DNA of 64,000 bases from Smallanthus sonchifolius (taxonomy: Eukaryota; Streptophyta; Magnoliopsida; Asterales; Asteraceae), in NCBI GenBank assembly GCA_023525975.1, contig JAKNSE010000037.1:7732501-7796500 (forward strand). The letters are read 5' to 3'. Shown piece by piece: positions 43,101-54,034 of this stretch (positions within the stretch are counted from its first letter, which is position 1; the number at the start of each line of letters is the position of its first letter). The position numbers were made by a program, and so were the translations under genes. The notes under the pieces were generated by a model. The model made no database searches. It had not been told where the DNA came from and worked only from the letters and a program-made list of their open reading frames with translations.

Positions 43101-44486
43101 GTCTAGTTGCTAAAGGTTTTAATCAACGACCGGGCCTAGATTACATTGAAACATTTAGCCCCGTTGTCAAACCCGCTTCCCTCCGTTTCATTCTTGCACT
43201 AGCCGCTTCCCACAATTGGTGTTTACGTCAACTTGACATAAATAACGCCTTCTTACAAGGCACACTCACTGATTCGGTTTACATGTCCCAACCCCCCGGT
43301 TTTGTCGATCCGTCACTTCCACATCATGTTTGCAAACTACATAAAGCCATTTATGGCCTTCGTCAAGCATCCTGTGCTTGGTATGATGAGCTCAAATCTT
43401 TTCTTTTGTCCGCCCACTTTAAACCCATAATTTCTGATCCATCTCTTTTCGTTAATCACTCCACCACTTCTCCAATTTACATTCTCGTATACGTTGATGA
43501 TATTATCATCACCGGGCCCGATTCCTCACTTGTTGCTTCTTGCATTACTTCCCTTGCAAATCGGTTTTCCTTAAAAGATTTAGGCAATCTTTCCTACTTT
43601 CTTGGTGTTGAAGTTCTTTCCCATTCTGATGGTTTATTTCTCTCTCAATGCAAATACATTCTTGATCTTCTTACTAAGGCCAACATGAGTGACTGTAAAC
43701 CGACTTCCACACCTATGAAAACTTCTGTTCATCTTACCACAACCGATGGAACTCCTTTATCAACTCCCACAGAATACCGATCGTTTGTGGGGGCATTGCA
43801 ATATTTGTCCTTAACCCGTCCTGATGTTACATTTGCTATGAACAAGCTTTCACAATTTATGCATTGTCCCACCGACCTTCACTGGGCTGCCCTAAAATGA
43901 TTGTTACGGTATCTACACGGTACCATTCACCATGGTCTACTTATACGCCATAATTCACCTTTACAACTTCATGCTTTTACTGATGCTGACTGGGCAGGTG
44001 ATAAACAAACTTACAAAAGCACTACAGGTTATATTGTTTATCTCGGTTCCAACCCCATTTCTTAGAGTTCTAAACGCCTACTTTGGCTCGGTCATCAACC
44101 GAGGCCGAATTTCGGGCTGTCGCCTCAAATCCACATTAACACCGGCTATTTATTGTGACAACTTAAGTGCCACTCACTACTCAGCTAACCCGGTTTTCCA
44201 TTCCAGAATGAAACACCTTGCTCTCGGCTTCCATTTTGTTCGAGAAAAGGTACAAGACGGGTCTATACGTGTTACTCATATTAAAGGTGATGATCAATTA
44301 GCGGATGCTCTAACTAAGCCATTGCTCAAACACCGCTACCACACTCTCCTATCCAAGATTGGACTTCTTTCACGGTCGTCCATCTTGCTGGCTCAAATTA
44401 CTCAAACAATTAATCACGACATTAGTAGTTGTACACATAGAATTAGGGTTTGCATTTGCAAATTGCATATGCCTGATTTGGATTAA
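40187..44486 (+). pseudogene. Copia C gag-pol, degenerate, no recognisable 3' LTR
   Basis: A primer site TGGTATCAG (40189-40197) follows a probable LTR end (TTTCA, 40186), and gag starts at the ATG at 40275. Gag has LLSTNYLSWKAQIEALL and UBN2-type blocks; the knuckle is CQFCFKKGHSLTSC (about 41120). Protease WIFDSGASHHIT is near 41285. Integrase shows FWHHRLGHPHF, SDVWSSP, FSDNGGEYIK and PEHNGYVERRHRHI. After about 42560 the frame shifts. RT (42959-43900) has GCKWVFRTKF, LDINNAFLQG, IYGLRQASCAWY and catalytic LVYVDDIIITG. A TGA at 43898 (CGA in relatives) and a TAG at 44062 (TGG in relatives) break RNase H, which also has a small deletion after TEAEFRAVA. It ends LADALTKPLLKHRYHTLLSKIGL. No second LTR is found before the MULE arm, so the 3' end seems lost. 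Confidence 0.82.
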
Positions 44487-45318
44487 GGCTATAGGGTTGT
44501 TCTGTGAGGTGAGGAATCTATCTTTATGTGAGCTTGACAAAAACTATCAAAGAGAAACTGAATGATGTTGAACGGAGGGGTTTTGTCCCGGAGCGATGGT
44601 TGAGGCGGCGATTGTGTCGGAGAATTTAGGTAACAAAAGCCAACACTTTTGAATGTGGTTTCAAATTGATTTTTTTCCTACCTGATCGGATCAGGGTTAA
44701 AAAAGACGGATTTAAACATAAGGGACTCAAATAGTTAAAATGGTCAAACGTTAGGGACTCAAACAGTAATTTACTCCAAAAAAAAGAGCGTGCTTGTGAT
44801 CTCTCGAAGAACAGAGACAAAAAGAAAAGGGTTTTGAGCTTTGCCTTTCTGCCATCTTTTAGAGACACGATTGATTGTGGGTTCGTTTGACAGAAAGGAG
44901 AAACAGGGTACTTAAGATCAAGCCTTGGAGTAACTTTATTTGGTGATCTCTTTCCTTTGTCTGTGTTTATGTTTTCATATGCTTGATGTTAGTGATTCCA
45001 AGTATATGATGTTTATTGTATGCCTCTAGTTTACCTAGAGAAGACTTTGTATGACTCTTGATTTGGTGATAGTGGATTTGAAGCGGCTCTAGTAGTCCCG
45101 TGGTTTTTACTCTCTCGTTTGAGGGTTTTCCACGCTAAAATTTTCGGTGTCTCTATTTTATTTGCATAGTGATTTGGCTATTTTGGTTATTTTGGAATAC
45201 TCTATTTGTTTGCATCCTAACAGGTTCATTCGGGTCGGGAAAGTTTTCACCAAGCGAAGATTAATTCCGCATTTTGTTGTTTACCGTTTGTGGTCGGTTG
45301 CGTTTTCCCATCAGATGT

Positions 45319-46074
45319 ATGATTAGGAGCTATGACTCTATATGATGTGTAAATATGAGCTATGACTCAGTATAATGATATGCTATATGAGTGATGTAAT
45401 TGACTGATTGCTTAAAATAGAACTCACCATCGTTAGCCGACTTTTAGTATGCATTTCAGGTTAAGGGTAGATAAAAAAGGAATGCTTATGGATGAACTAG
45501 ATCAGGACTTTGATGGCTACCTGACCCAAGACTGACATCCCGTTTCCATGTTTACTTTATAGACGATGTTTATTGATGTTTTAATGATTTATTTATATTG
45601 AATAATGTTTCCGCTAGCCCGTGATATAAAACTCAGTTATTGAACTATGTTGTGAACGAGTAAATCCTACGCGTAAAGTCACCCAAAAACGTGGTCTTAA
45701 ATGAACCCATATCTCTCGGGTCAAAGAAACTTACACATGAAATGGACATGGTTTAAAGTATTAAATAGTGGCGTATTTGGGATCTTAGCTTGACCATTTT
45801 CAGCAATTCGTGATTCTTTGAGAGGCAAAAAGGAATTAAAAAGGTGCCAAAAGTTGGTATCATCTCCTGATCTCCTTTGGTCTTGGAAAAACATTCATGA
45901 GAGGTTTTAAATGTGTTTAAAATCATTATATATACTTTTTTTTATCTGTTTGTTATTAAAACAATTAAAGCCTCTTGTACAAATCTTAACAATATTATCA
46001 GAGTGACTACCGAATAAGCTAAATGTATTTTATATTTTAAAAAAAGTGGAAAATAAAAGTGATATGGGGCCATG
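45319..46074. other. Continuation of the minisatellite host region
   Basis: Two to three GAGCTATGACTC units resume directly after copia B, followed by AT-rich non-coding sequence. It is presumably the same old retroelement or repeat as 26000-27100. No coding capacity. Confidence 0.4.
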
Positions 46075-46082
46075 TCAAACTA

Positions 46083-46460
46083 TGCATGGCAAAATGATCC
46101 GAGCCACACAGGTATGCCCGAAACCCAAAACATTCAGGACATGCATACCCAAAATCCGACATGTATGAGATTAATTTTAAAGTTTTTCATGGATATGGGA
46201 TAGGTATTGGATTAGGTGATATATACCCAATGCGATTACCCAAAACCATATACCCGTTTATCTGAACCATATACCTGAAAAGTTTAATTTTTATTTTTAA
46301 TTTTTCTTAACCCTAATCTATTAATACTTTATTTTAGTAGGTTCATTATATGAAAAATCAATTTTCTTTTCGATATGTATTTATAATATTGTTTAAATTT
46401 TGTATGTTCTAAAGTATATATATAAAATTTATAATGATGTTATTTATTTATGATGATGCT

Positions 46461-46495
<35 letters not shown>

Positions 46496-47031
46496 AATGT
46501 CTCATATTTTAATTTATGATAGTTGTTATATAAATAAAAACAAAGGAAAACCGATGGCAAGACCATCGATTCCATAATCAATCAGAGAAAACCCATATTG
46601 CAAGAGGGAGAAGAGGTTCAGATATGATACGCGTGGTAGGAAAACGGCCAGAGAAAGAGCATAGAAAGAAAACCTGGCAACATATTAAGGAGACGCGTGG
46701 CCAACTTAATCAAGTATGCAGACGCGTGTAAAGAAGATAAAAGCAGGAAATGAAGGGCTTGTACCAACTGCTTAATAAACTTGTACAGAAGTACTGTTCC
46801 TAAGCACTTCTCCTTTAAAGCTCTTTGTTAATTATACAATAATTATAATGGTAAAAAAATGTACATGGAAATTCAAACGAGTATTTTCTAACAAACTACC
46901 GGGTATACCCGATATCTGCGGGTATGCCCGATACACGACAAGTATTGGACCGAGTATGAGACATGATTTTATAACCGAATATAAAACTGAGATTATCAAT
47001 ACTCGACTCGAACCCGACATATTGGTATATG
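46083..47031. mobile_element. Non-autonomous hAT-like element with 8-bp TSD
   Basis: TCAAACTA flanks both sides (46075-46082, 47032-47039). The ends are only partly inverted (GCATGGCAAAATGATCCG against ATATACCAATATGTCGGG), with GGTATGCCCGA motifs in both subterminal regions. The middle holds an AT dinucleotide run (46470-46492) and an unrelated 340-bp stretch (46510-46850) that may be another insertion. No transposase. Confidence 0.6.
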
Positions 47032-47049
47032 TCAAACTAAACATTTGAA

Positions 47050-47700
47050 TTCACCAATACGTTCTATGTTCTCAAGATTACTAAACGGAAGAAAAGAAAA
47101 GAAAGGATTCTTTTTCTTTATTTTCTTTTCCCTTCTTTTCATTTCTTTTCTTTTCCTTTCTTTTCCTTTCTCTCCAAATCTCTCTAACGTTGTGTTCCCG
47201 AGTGTCATTTAAGGAGAGAAGAGAAAGGATTTGGAAGGAAGTTAAAAAAATGGGTGTTCCAGAGTTTTTTTTTTAAGAGAAATGAAAGGAAAAAAAAGTT
47301 GTGTTCCAGAGTTTTGTTTTTTGTTGAGAAAAGTGGAAGGACGAGAAGAGAAATGGAGGGGAGTTTGGGCAAAATTTCATCCTTTCAAATCGGAAAGAAG
47401 TGGTAAGAAAAAAACGGAAGAGAAGAGGAGAGAAATGAGGGGAAAGGAAAGGAAAGAAAGTCTTTCTCTTCTCTCGTTAAATGAAACTCGGGAACACATC
47501 GTAATCTGGAATGATTGAGATAATGCTTATTTTCCCTTCATTTATCTCTTTAAAAAAAATCTCTGAAACACTTTTCTTCTATTTTCTTTCTATTTTCTTT
47601 TTTCCCTCCCTTAAAAAAAACTGTGAAACAAAGGATTCTTTCTCACTTTCTTTCTTTTTTCTTTTTTTCTATAATGACACTCGGGAACACAAAGAAATTA
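47050..47700. repeat. Purine/pyrimidine-biased foldback repeat
   Basis: TGTGTTCCCGAGTGTCATTT (47191-47210) is inverted at 47479-47498 with one mismatch, and a third partial copy is at 47672-47692. Nearly all sequence between and around is pure pyrimidine (TTTTCTTTTC) or pure purine (GGAAAGGAAAG) on the plus strand. It looks like a MITE derivative; intramolecular hairpins or triplexes are possible. Confidence 0.6.
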
Positions 47701-47759
47701 ATAAAAACCGAAACCAAGGAGCAAGCAATTTACTATTAGGCTGTCCAGAGATATTTTAA

Positions 47760-48216
47760 TAGAAAAGACAGATAATTTATCCTTTTTGCCTAGTTTTCAA
47801 AATCTTCGTCAAATATATTTCTGTCCAATATTTAATTCAATGTAACATGACCTCAAAAGTATATTTAATTAGAATAAAAGTCAATCTCAATCATAAGCCT
47901 CTCCACTTTTCCATCACTATAAGGTTATAAACATTTTATATATGCGCATAATAAAATACAAGAAAAGTTATAATATTACTAAACATGCTCTGCTCACAAG
48001 CATAAATAAAATGATATAAATGTTTTTATATGCCTATATAATATATGTATATATAGAGGGTAGTTTATTTCAAAACAAAGAAATTATGCGAGAACAGAAA
48101 AAACAAACAAAAATCGTTTAAATTTTTGATTCATGGTAAAAAAAAATTAAAATGTTATACTTTTTACATACAAATATGTATGTTTATGCATATAAGAAAG
48201 GGAAAACTTCACCAAA
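47760..48216. other. AT-rich spacer, no gene seen
   Basis: Low complexity with no recognisable element or open frame. Confidence 0.35.
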
Positions 48217-48217
48217 T

Positions 48218-48683
48218 AGTAACCAAGTTTTTGAAGTGTTACATTTAAATCACTCAAAGTTTTTTGTTTTTTCTAAAGTTACTCAACTTTCACTAAGTGT
48301 TTCAATCCTATGTAATACTTTTATAAATGTGAATTTTTTAAAATTGAATGAGACAAATGAAATATATATGAATATTAGTTACCAATAACTAAAAATTTTA
48401 TTCCAAATAATTTAAAAATATGAGGTAATAATGAACGAAAAATTCACCAAATAATAAACAAGTTTCAAAATTGTTATATTTACGTCGAATTGAAAAAAAA
48501 TAATTTCTAAATAGTAAACAAGATTCATATATGTTTCATTTATCTGATTTAATTTTAAAAAATTTAAACATTTATAAAAATATTACATAAGATTGGAACA
48601 CTTGGTGAAAGTTGAGTGACTTTAAAGAGATAAAAAAACTTTGAGTGTCTTAAATGAAACCTTTAGAAATCTTGGTTACCAAG
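48218..48683. mobile_element. Foldback MITE with about 110-bp arms
   Basis: Left arm 48218-48330 (AGTAACCAAG, CATTTAAATCACTCAAAG, CACTAAGTGTTTCAATC) is inverted at 48560-48683 with scattered differences. The internal part repeats the start again (ACCAAATAATAAACAAG near 48448). Long arms suggest a MULE-derived MITE; target duplications are unclear. Confidence 0.6.
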
Positions 48684-49355
48684 AAACCATCTTGGTTGAA
48701 AACCAAAAAGTAAATGTAATATAGATTTGTTAACATACACCTAAATGACAATACATCATTACGTTTGTCTTGATATATGTATATCATGCTTATTTTCTTT
48801 GGCAACAATAATGAGTTATAAAATAACTTATTCAACCCTCAAGTAGTGAGAAGACGATTTGGACAAGTTTAATTTAGGTTAATAACAATAATAATAGAAA
48901 TTAAAGAAATAGAAAATAAGAAAAAACCTAGTAAGCAACTTTTAACCAATTACTAGCCAAACAATTTGTAGCTCAACAATAAACATGTTTGGAGAAAACA
49001 CAACCCGTTTCTAACAAAAAAACTAAAGATAGTACTATTATAATTTAAAAAATATTAACTTTAAAGATAAATGATTATCATAAAACTAACCGTATTCCAA
49101 ATTCCAAAATAATACTAAAAAATATCTTATTGCTTCGTAAATGCATTGTCTTTGTTTTTTTTATTTGAAGTTGTTAAACATATTTTATATTCAATTAAAT
49201 TGCATGTCAAATTGAACATTACTTTTTTTAGAAATAAATATATTATGTACCAAGAGGGAGCATGTTGAGACTATAAATAAACCTAAAACAAACCCTTCAA
49301 AGACTCCAAAAACTCAACCAATGTCAACCCTCCCTTCATCTTCTCCGATCAACCC
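48684..49355 (+). other. AT-rich upstream region of the ATL gene
   Basis: No transposon ends are recognised. A short upstream ORF begins at ATG 49321 and stops by overlapping the main start (CCATGA at 49354-49359), so translation of the main frame could be affected. TATAAATAAA at 49272-49281 is a fair TATA box, about 80 bp before the main ATG. Confidence 0.45.
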
Positions 49356-50441
49356 ATGAGCTTTCCGACGAACCACCCGCAGGAGTTCGTCGGAATTCCC
49401 GCGAAGCCACAGAAAACACTCACTTTTATCATAACTTTTCTCATCATCTCTCCAAATTCAACACTCTCACAATCCTCATTCTCTTCTGCAAATGATGAAA
49501 CTTATTCAAACAATTCATCTAATTCCATCAAAAAATTCGAACCGAGTCTGGCTATCGTAGTCGGAATTCTCTCCATAGTGTTTTCGCTAACGTTTTTAGC
49601 CCTAATTTATTTAAAATGTTGCCACATTTCTTCTACTCAAGGTGCAAACCAAGAAAACTTTGGTAATCTTCCTAGAACAAGATCAAGATTCTCGGGAATC
49701 GATAAAACAATCGTCGAATCACTTCCGTATTTCAAGTTTTCAACTTTAAAAGGATGGAAAAACGGGTTGGAATGTTCGGTTTGTTTATCGGCTTTTGAAG
49801 ACATTGAGCTTCTTCGACTTCTACCCTAATGCAAGCACGCTTTTCACATCGATTGTATCGATCAATGGCTTGAAAACCACTCGAGTTGCCCGCTTTGTAG
49901 GGTTAAAGTTATAAAGGATGATATAACGCTTTTCGCGCATTCTAATTCTTTTAGGTTTAACGTATCCGAACCATCTAGTCTCGGGCTTTTTATAGAACGA
50001 GAAGGGTCTTCGAGAATCGGCACAAACATCGAAAAAGATATAGAAATGTTACATAAGTTTAATCACCGGATCATGGTCTGTGATGATAATGATCCGGTGA
50101 TGCTGAAAACCAGATGGAGCAATGTCAGCTCATATGATATTTTGTTTCTGAAATCCGAGATGATTACTTGTGTGTCAAGTAACCGATTTGATCATCGATT
50201 GGGTGAGGGGAACACCGGTCACCATTGGAGAATCGAAGAACCTAGAAGATCGGTGTCGGAGATTACTGTTCATCCGAGATTTCTTGAAGGGGAAGTTAGG
50301 GTTGATGAAGAAAAGTTGAGGAGATTATGGCTGCCAATTGCTAGAAAAACTGTTGAACGGTTTTCTAATAAGGAAAACTATTCTGTTATGGATGGTCAAC
50401 GGCTACAAATTGAAAAGTCAAGAGAACTATTTGATGTATAG
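49356..50441 (+). pseudogene. ATL42/ATL12-like RING-H2 E3 ubiquitin ligase with in-frame stop
   Basis: ATL proteins are membrane-anchored E3 ligases that pass ubiquitin from an E2 through a RING-H2 finger. This single-exon frame of 361 codons has an N-terminal hydrophobic signal (TLTFIITFLIIS), a membrane segment (AIVVGILSIVFSLTFLALIYL, about 69-90), the GLD-like region (RFSGIDKTIVESLPYFKF, about 111-128) and the RING from ECSVCLSAFED. The finger's second half, CKHAFHIDCIDQWLENHSSCPLC, lies after a TAA at 49827-49829, where relatives have Lys, Arg or Gln after LLP. Everything downstream stays open to 50441. So one base change, or a sequencing error, separates this from a normal gene. If real, only a 157-residue piece lacking most zinc ligands would be made. 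Surrounding introns or fusions are not seen. Confidence 0.88.
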
Positions 50442-50979
50442 TGAACAATGTATTATTCTTTTGTACGTAATCCAAAATTATTTACTTGTAATTAAAGTGT
50501 TATTAAAGAAATCTTTTAGAAGAAAAGTAAAATTAGAATATTGTAACATAATAATATAAATGTTTAAAAACCAACTATTTATCCGTTAACTAGTTTTTTA
50601 ACAGTAAATACATACCCTCCTAAAATTTATTTTTAAAATCTATCTATTGCTTGTTTTATGCGACTTGGACCGAAGGAGTGGGGATAAACACCGCCATCTA
50701 TTAATTAGTTGGATTGGTTGAATCACTGAAAAATGATCAAATGATTCCATAACCAATTTAAAATTTTATAAGAATATATTGAAATAAAAAAGAGAACGTC
50801 AAACATTTATTTAACAATATTTAAATACAAATGAGTGAGTTTAGACATTATTCAAAATATAATCAAGTTAAAAAATGCACACCCTATAAACACACCCATA
50901 TGCAAGTATCTTCATATAAGTTTCACCAAATGAATTCTATAATATCAAAAGAGTTTGAGAACTGAGGAGTCGTAAATTC
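50442..50979. other. ATL 3' flank, AT-rich spacer
   Basis: Possible poly(A) signals (AATAAA variants) follow the stop, then non-coding AT-rich DNA up to the copia E remnant. Confidence 0.35.
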
Positions 50980-51433
50980 CTATATGATACAGTGCTCCTT
51001 GGTTACAGACAAAACTGTTGCTTCAAGCTCATCAATGACCAGTTCTGTTATAAATCCCTTGAGCCAAATGGGCTCTTTTACAACTTTTGTAAGTGCTACA
51101 TACTCTGCCTCTGTGGTTGATAAAGCCACCACATTCTGCGGAGTTGACTTCCAGCTTACCAAACTTCCAAACACTTTGAAGGCATATCCTGTAATGCACA
51201 TGCCTCTGTCTAAATATTTTGCAAAGTCAACATCAACATAGTCTTGAATTCCACTGACATTACGGGAAATTTTTCCAAACACTAAGCCCACTTGGCTTGT
51301 ACCATTTAAGTACCCCGAGTATCCATTTGATAGATCAAATTCAGAATCGTCATGGTCGGTGACTTCAGTGTTCTTGTCACTCTCCTCTTTCCTATCTTTC
51401 TTTCCTTTGCCAAACTCTTTCATGGCCTCGGCC
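50980..51433 (-). pseudogene. Copia E: RNase H fragment
   Basis: Minus-strand frame with YLNGTSQVGLVFG, YVDVDFAKYLDRG, GSLVSWKSTPQNVVALSTTE and AEYVALTKVVKEPIWLKGFI, i.e. the Tork-like copia RNase H domain. It begins abruptly at YLNGTS; upstream residues (KEFGKGKKDRKEESDK) are not copia. After LSVT the frame slips. The gypsy element at 51439 inserted just upstream of it. Confidence 0.8.
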
Positions 51434-51438
51434 AGGGC

Positions 51439-54034
51439 TGTCACACCCCCAAATTTCACTAACGGAGTTTTATCGTTTGGTGCGTGACAAACCAATATCT
51501 TAGTCATTAGTTACATTGAACGACACTATATGGGACTCAAATAAAATATTATAAAAGTTTAGAGTTAATGCGGAAGCGTTTAAACAAGAAAGTAAATGCG
51601 CAAAACAACGCGCACAAGTCTAATAATAACGAAAAACATAATAAATGTTTGATAGTTCGAAAAGTGTTGGATATATCAAATAGACACCATGCATGCCCTA
51701 ACATGCACCTGCTTAACCTACTGAGAAAACATGTAAGATAACGTGTCAACACAAGGTTGGTGAGTTCACAGGTTTCAATATCGTAATGAAAGAGTTTACC
51801 AGATTATGTACATTCAATATGTGTATCTATAGGTAGCTAACCTATGTTCATGTCTTACTAAAGCGCTCACAACCGAAGCTGACTGCTTGTGTTTGTATGC
51901 CTCCTGCCAGGTCTATCAACTCTGGCAAATGTGAGTAGGCTAACATTTCACCCGTTCGACCACCAATCGAGTTAGCGCGACTAATGCGGGTGGGGCTTGT
52001 CAAACCCAGTAGTACTACTAAACATTACCTCACTAAGATCCATATTAACGGTTCAATGTGTGTGATGACTTTCAGTGATAGTGTGTTACGCTTAGCCTGA
52101 ACAGTGATAACATATGAATTACAATAATCAAAGATAGTTGTGTCATGTTTTCTCCCCCATTTTAAAACAGTAAAAGGGGCCGTGAAAACTCACTTGAGTT
52201 GTGTACAAACAAATAGCACCACACAAGAATGCAATTGGAACCACACGTGTTTGCCTGTGAACGTCTTACGTATGCCCTAGAATTATAAGCATAATAGTTA
52301 GGGATACATGGGGTTTTGTGACGGTGACACGGGTGTTTGAACGTCTTAAGACGCACTAATGACTAACGAGTAGACAAACGTGTAATCGGGAATACGGAAT
52401 TTCCTTAATATAATAATTAAGATAGACGCGTTTCGAATCGAGAGTTTCTAAATACGAATGATATTATAAAAGTAATTATTCGCGTGTTTGTACTATTAAA
52501 TAGTTGTTTAGGAAAGTAATATAACTCTTTATATTATTTTTAAGTTTGAAGAAATAACACGATAACTATATATGTGACAAAAATAATAAATATATTATTT
52601 TATTCGGGAACATAAACATGGGTAATAATATAAATATATTATTTTAAATGTGGGAAAATGATATTAAAACGAGTTATAAAATCATTCCCGAGTATAAAAT
52701 CATTGTTTGCGTATTTTCATAAATTAAATAATAAGTTAGTAAAATAATATAATTATATTATTTTTAATATAACAAAAATGCTCGAAAATGTATCATAATA
52801 ACAATCCCGACTCTACGGGAGTCTTTCGGGTGTTTTCCGAGTTTAAAACGTATTAAAATATCTTAATAATAATATAGGTTTTGATATTATATAAAAATAA
52901 TGTATAAAAGACTGCTCAAAAATAAAATGTGGGTGATGAGACTCAAACCCGGGTCTCAGCCACAACAACCAAACAGCTTAACCAGTCCACCCGCTAGGGT
53001 GATCGCATCAAGTTCCAGATTGGATTTTTTTTAATATACAACCCCACTGTTTTCATCCCCCTTTACGCGAATTCGAACCAAATCCACCCTCAAAACCATC
53101 GAATTCGATTTCGATTGAACAAAAAGGCATAGGGGTTTTGTTAGTCGAGGTATTTCGAACCTGTGGTTATGTTTAATTGCAAAATCAACGAGTTTAAAGT
53201 CGTTAATTACTCGTTTGAAATTCTGAAACCCTGGTTTAAGAACACGAAATTAAGTTGATCGAATTCGGTAATTTTTACTCTGCTGAAATCATAGGGCTTT
53301 TACAGATTAAAAGATTTCGAAACTTCTCATATAGTTTAATTGCATTGAGGTTGAGTCTAGCCCGTAGTTCGATTAATCCCGATAAATTCGATGATAATTT
53401 CGATGATATAAGCCACAATTACGTTAGGGATTTTGATCTAGAGGTTGAAACGAATCAGAGGATGTGTTTGGTTACCTTAATGGATACCGAATTGATATGG
53501 GTCAGCTAAAACGTGTTCCGACTTCGACGAGTTAGCCTCCGGCGACTCTAGTTCTTTCTCTGGCTAAATTGATGTGTGCTACAGGTTCAGTGGGACTCGT
53601 TTGGGGTGCGCAGAGAGTTAGATTGCAGTATGATAATCAAGTTGGTCGAATTCGATGGTCTTAGGCGAGAGGGTTAACGGTTATGGCTTGAATGCCCATA
53701 ATTGAGATTAATTCGATTCATTAACACTCAATAATGCCTCTATGATGAACGAAAATGCTATTAATACTCTCTTCAGTTACGAATTTAGACAGATTTCGAT
53801 TATGGGTTTGAATTTGGATCCAAGAACACACAGGTTTGACTTTTAAAAGTCAACAAGTTTATAAACTCTCAATTTTGACTTAGTAAAGTCAACAGAATAG
53901 GTTTAGTGCAATTACAACATTGGTCCTTGAAGTTTTGGTGTGATTGAGTTTGGATATAGACAGGAATAGTCCTTGAGGTTAGTAATAGAGTTAACGGGGT
54001 TAACTGAGTTAACCGATATTTGTCGGGTGTCACA
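51439..54034 (-). repeat. Gypsy 3' LTR
   Basis: Begins TGTCACACCCCC and ends CGGGTGTCACA in plus coordinates. Just beyond its end a 64-bp unit starting TGTCACATCATCCCCTAG is duplicated (54028 and 54092), so the LTR edge and polypurine tract appear twice. Confidence 0.9.
52930..53012 (-). repeat. tRNA-like module within the 3' LTR
   Basis: Minus strand reads CCTAGCGGGTGGACTGGTTA, AGC, then, about 30 bases on, GACCCGGGTTTGAGTCTC: the layout of a tRNA Ser/Leu-type A-box region and a B-box. The copy in the other LTR is at 60445-60526. It is probably an old SINE head or tRNA gene captured by this LTR family. Confidence 0.5.

Larger units (their letters stand above)
39271..44777. mobile_element. 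MULE-like TIR element carrying gene-like sequence and copia C
   Basis: Arms of about 80 bp are inverted: GAGTTAATTACTATTTGAGT on the left, and the right arm read inverted gives GAGTAAATTACTGTTTGAGT. Both continue CCCT.ACGTTTGACCATTT and TAACTATTTGAGTC. The target is a poly-A tract, so the 9-bp duplication cannot be fixed. No transposase is seen. The original element was about 1.3 kb before copia C entered. Confidence 0.78.
27101..45313 (+). mobile_element. Copia B, complete LTR retrotransposon with nested insertions
   Basis: Plus-strand Ty1/copia element with perfect GATGT duplication (27096-27100, 45314-45318). 5' LTR 27101-27867, gag-pol from 27921, 3' LTR 39032-45313. Two later insertions inflate it: a gag-only element in the integrase region and a MULE (itself hosting copia C) in the 3' LTR. 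Without them it would be about 5.6 kb. Confidence 0.92.
39032..45313 (+). repeat. Copia B 3' LTR, interrupted by a MULE with nested copia C
   Basis: LTR sequence is 39032-39270 plus 44778-45313. The break is in the A-rich tract GAAAAAAAAAGAG that is intact in the 5' LTR at 27325-27345. The end TTTTCCCATCA is followed by GATGT. Confidence 0.87.

Noticed and set aside
47282..47518. Lys/Glu/Arg-rich 78-codon frame
   Set aside because: Product of the polypurine tract; low complexity only.
52930..53012. Functional tRNA gene
   Set aside because: Arms do not pair well by eye and the A box is poor; kept only as a tRNA-like module.
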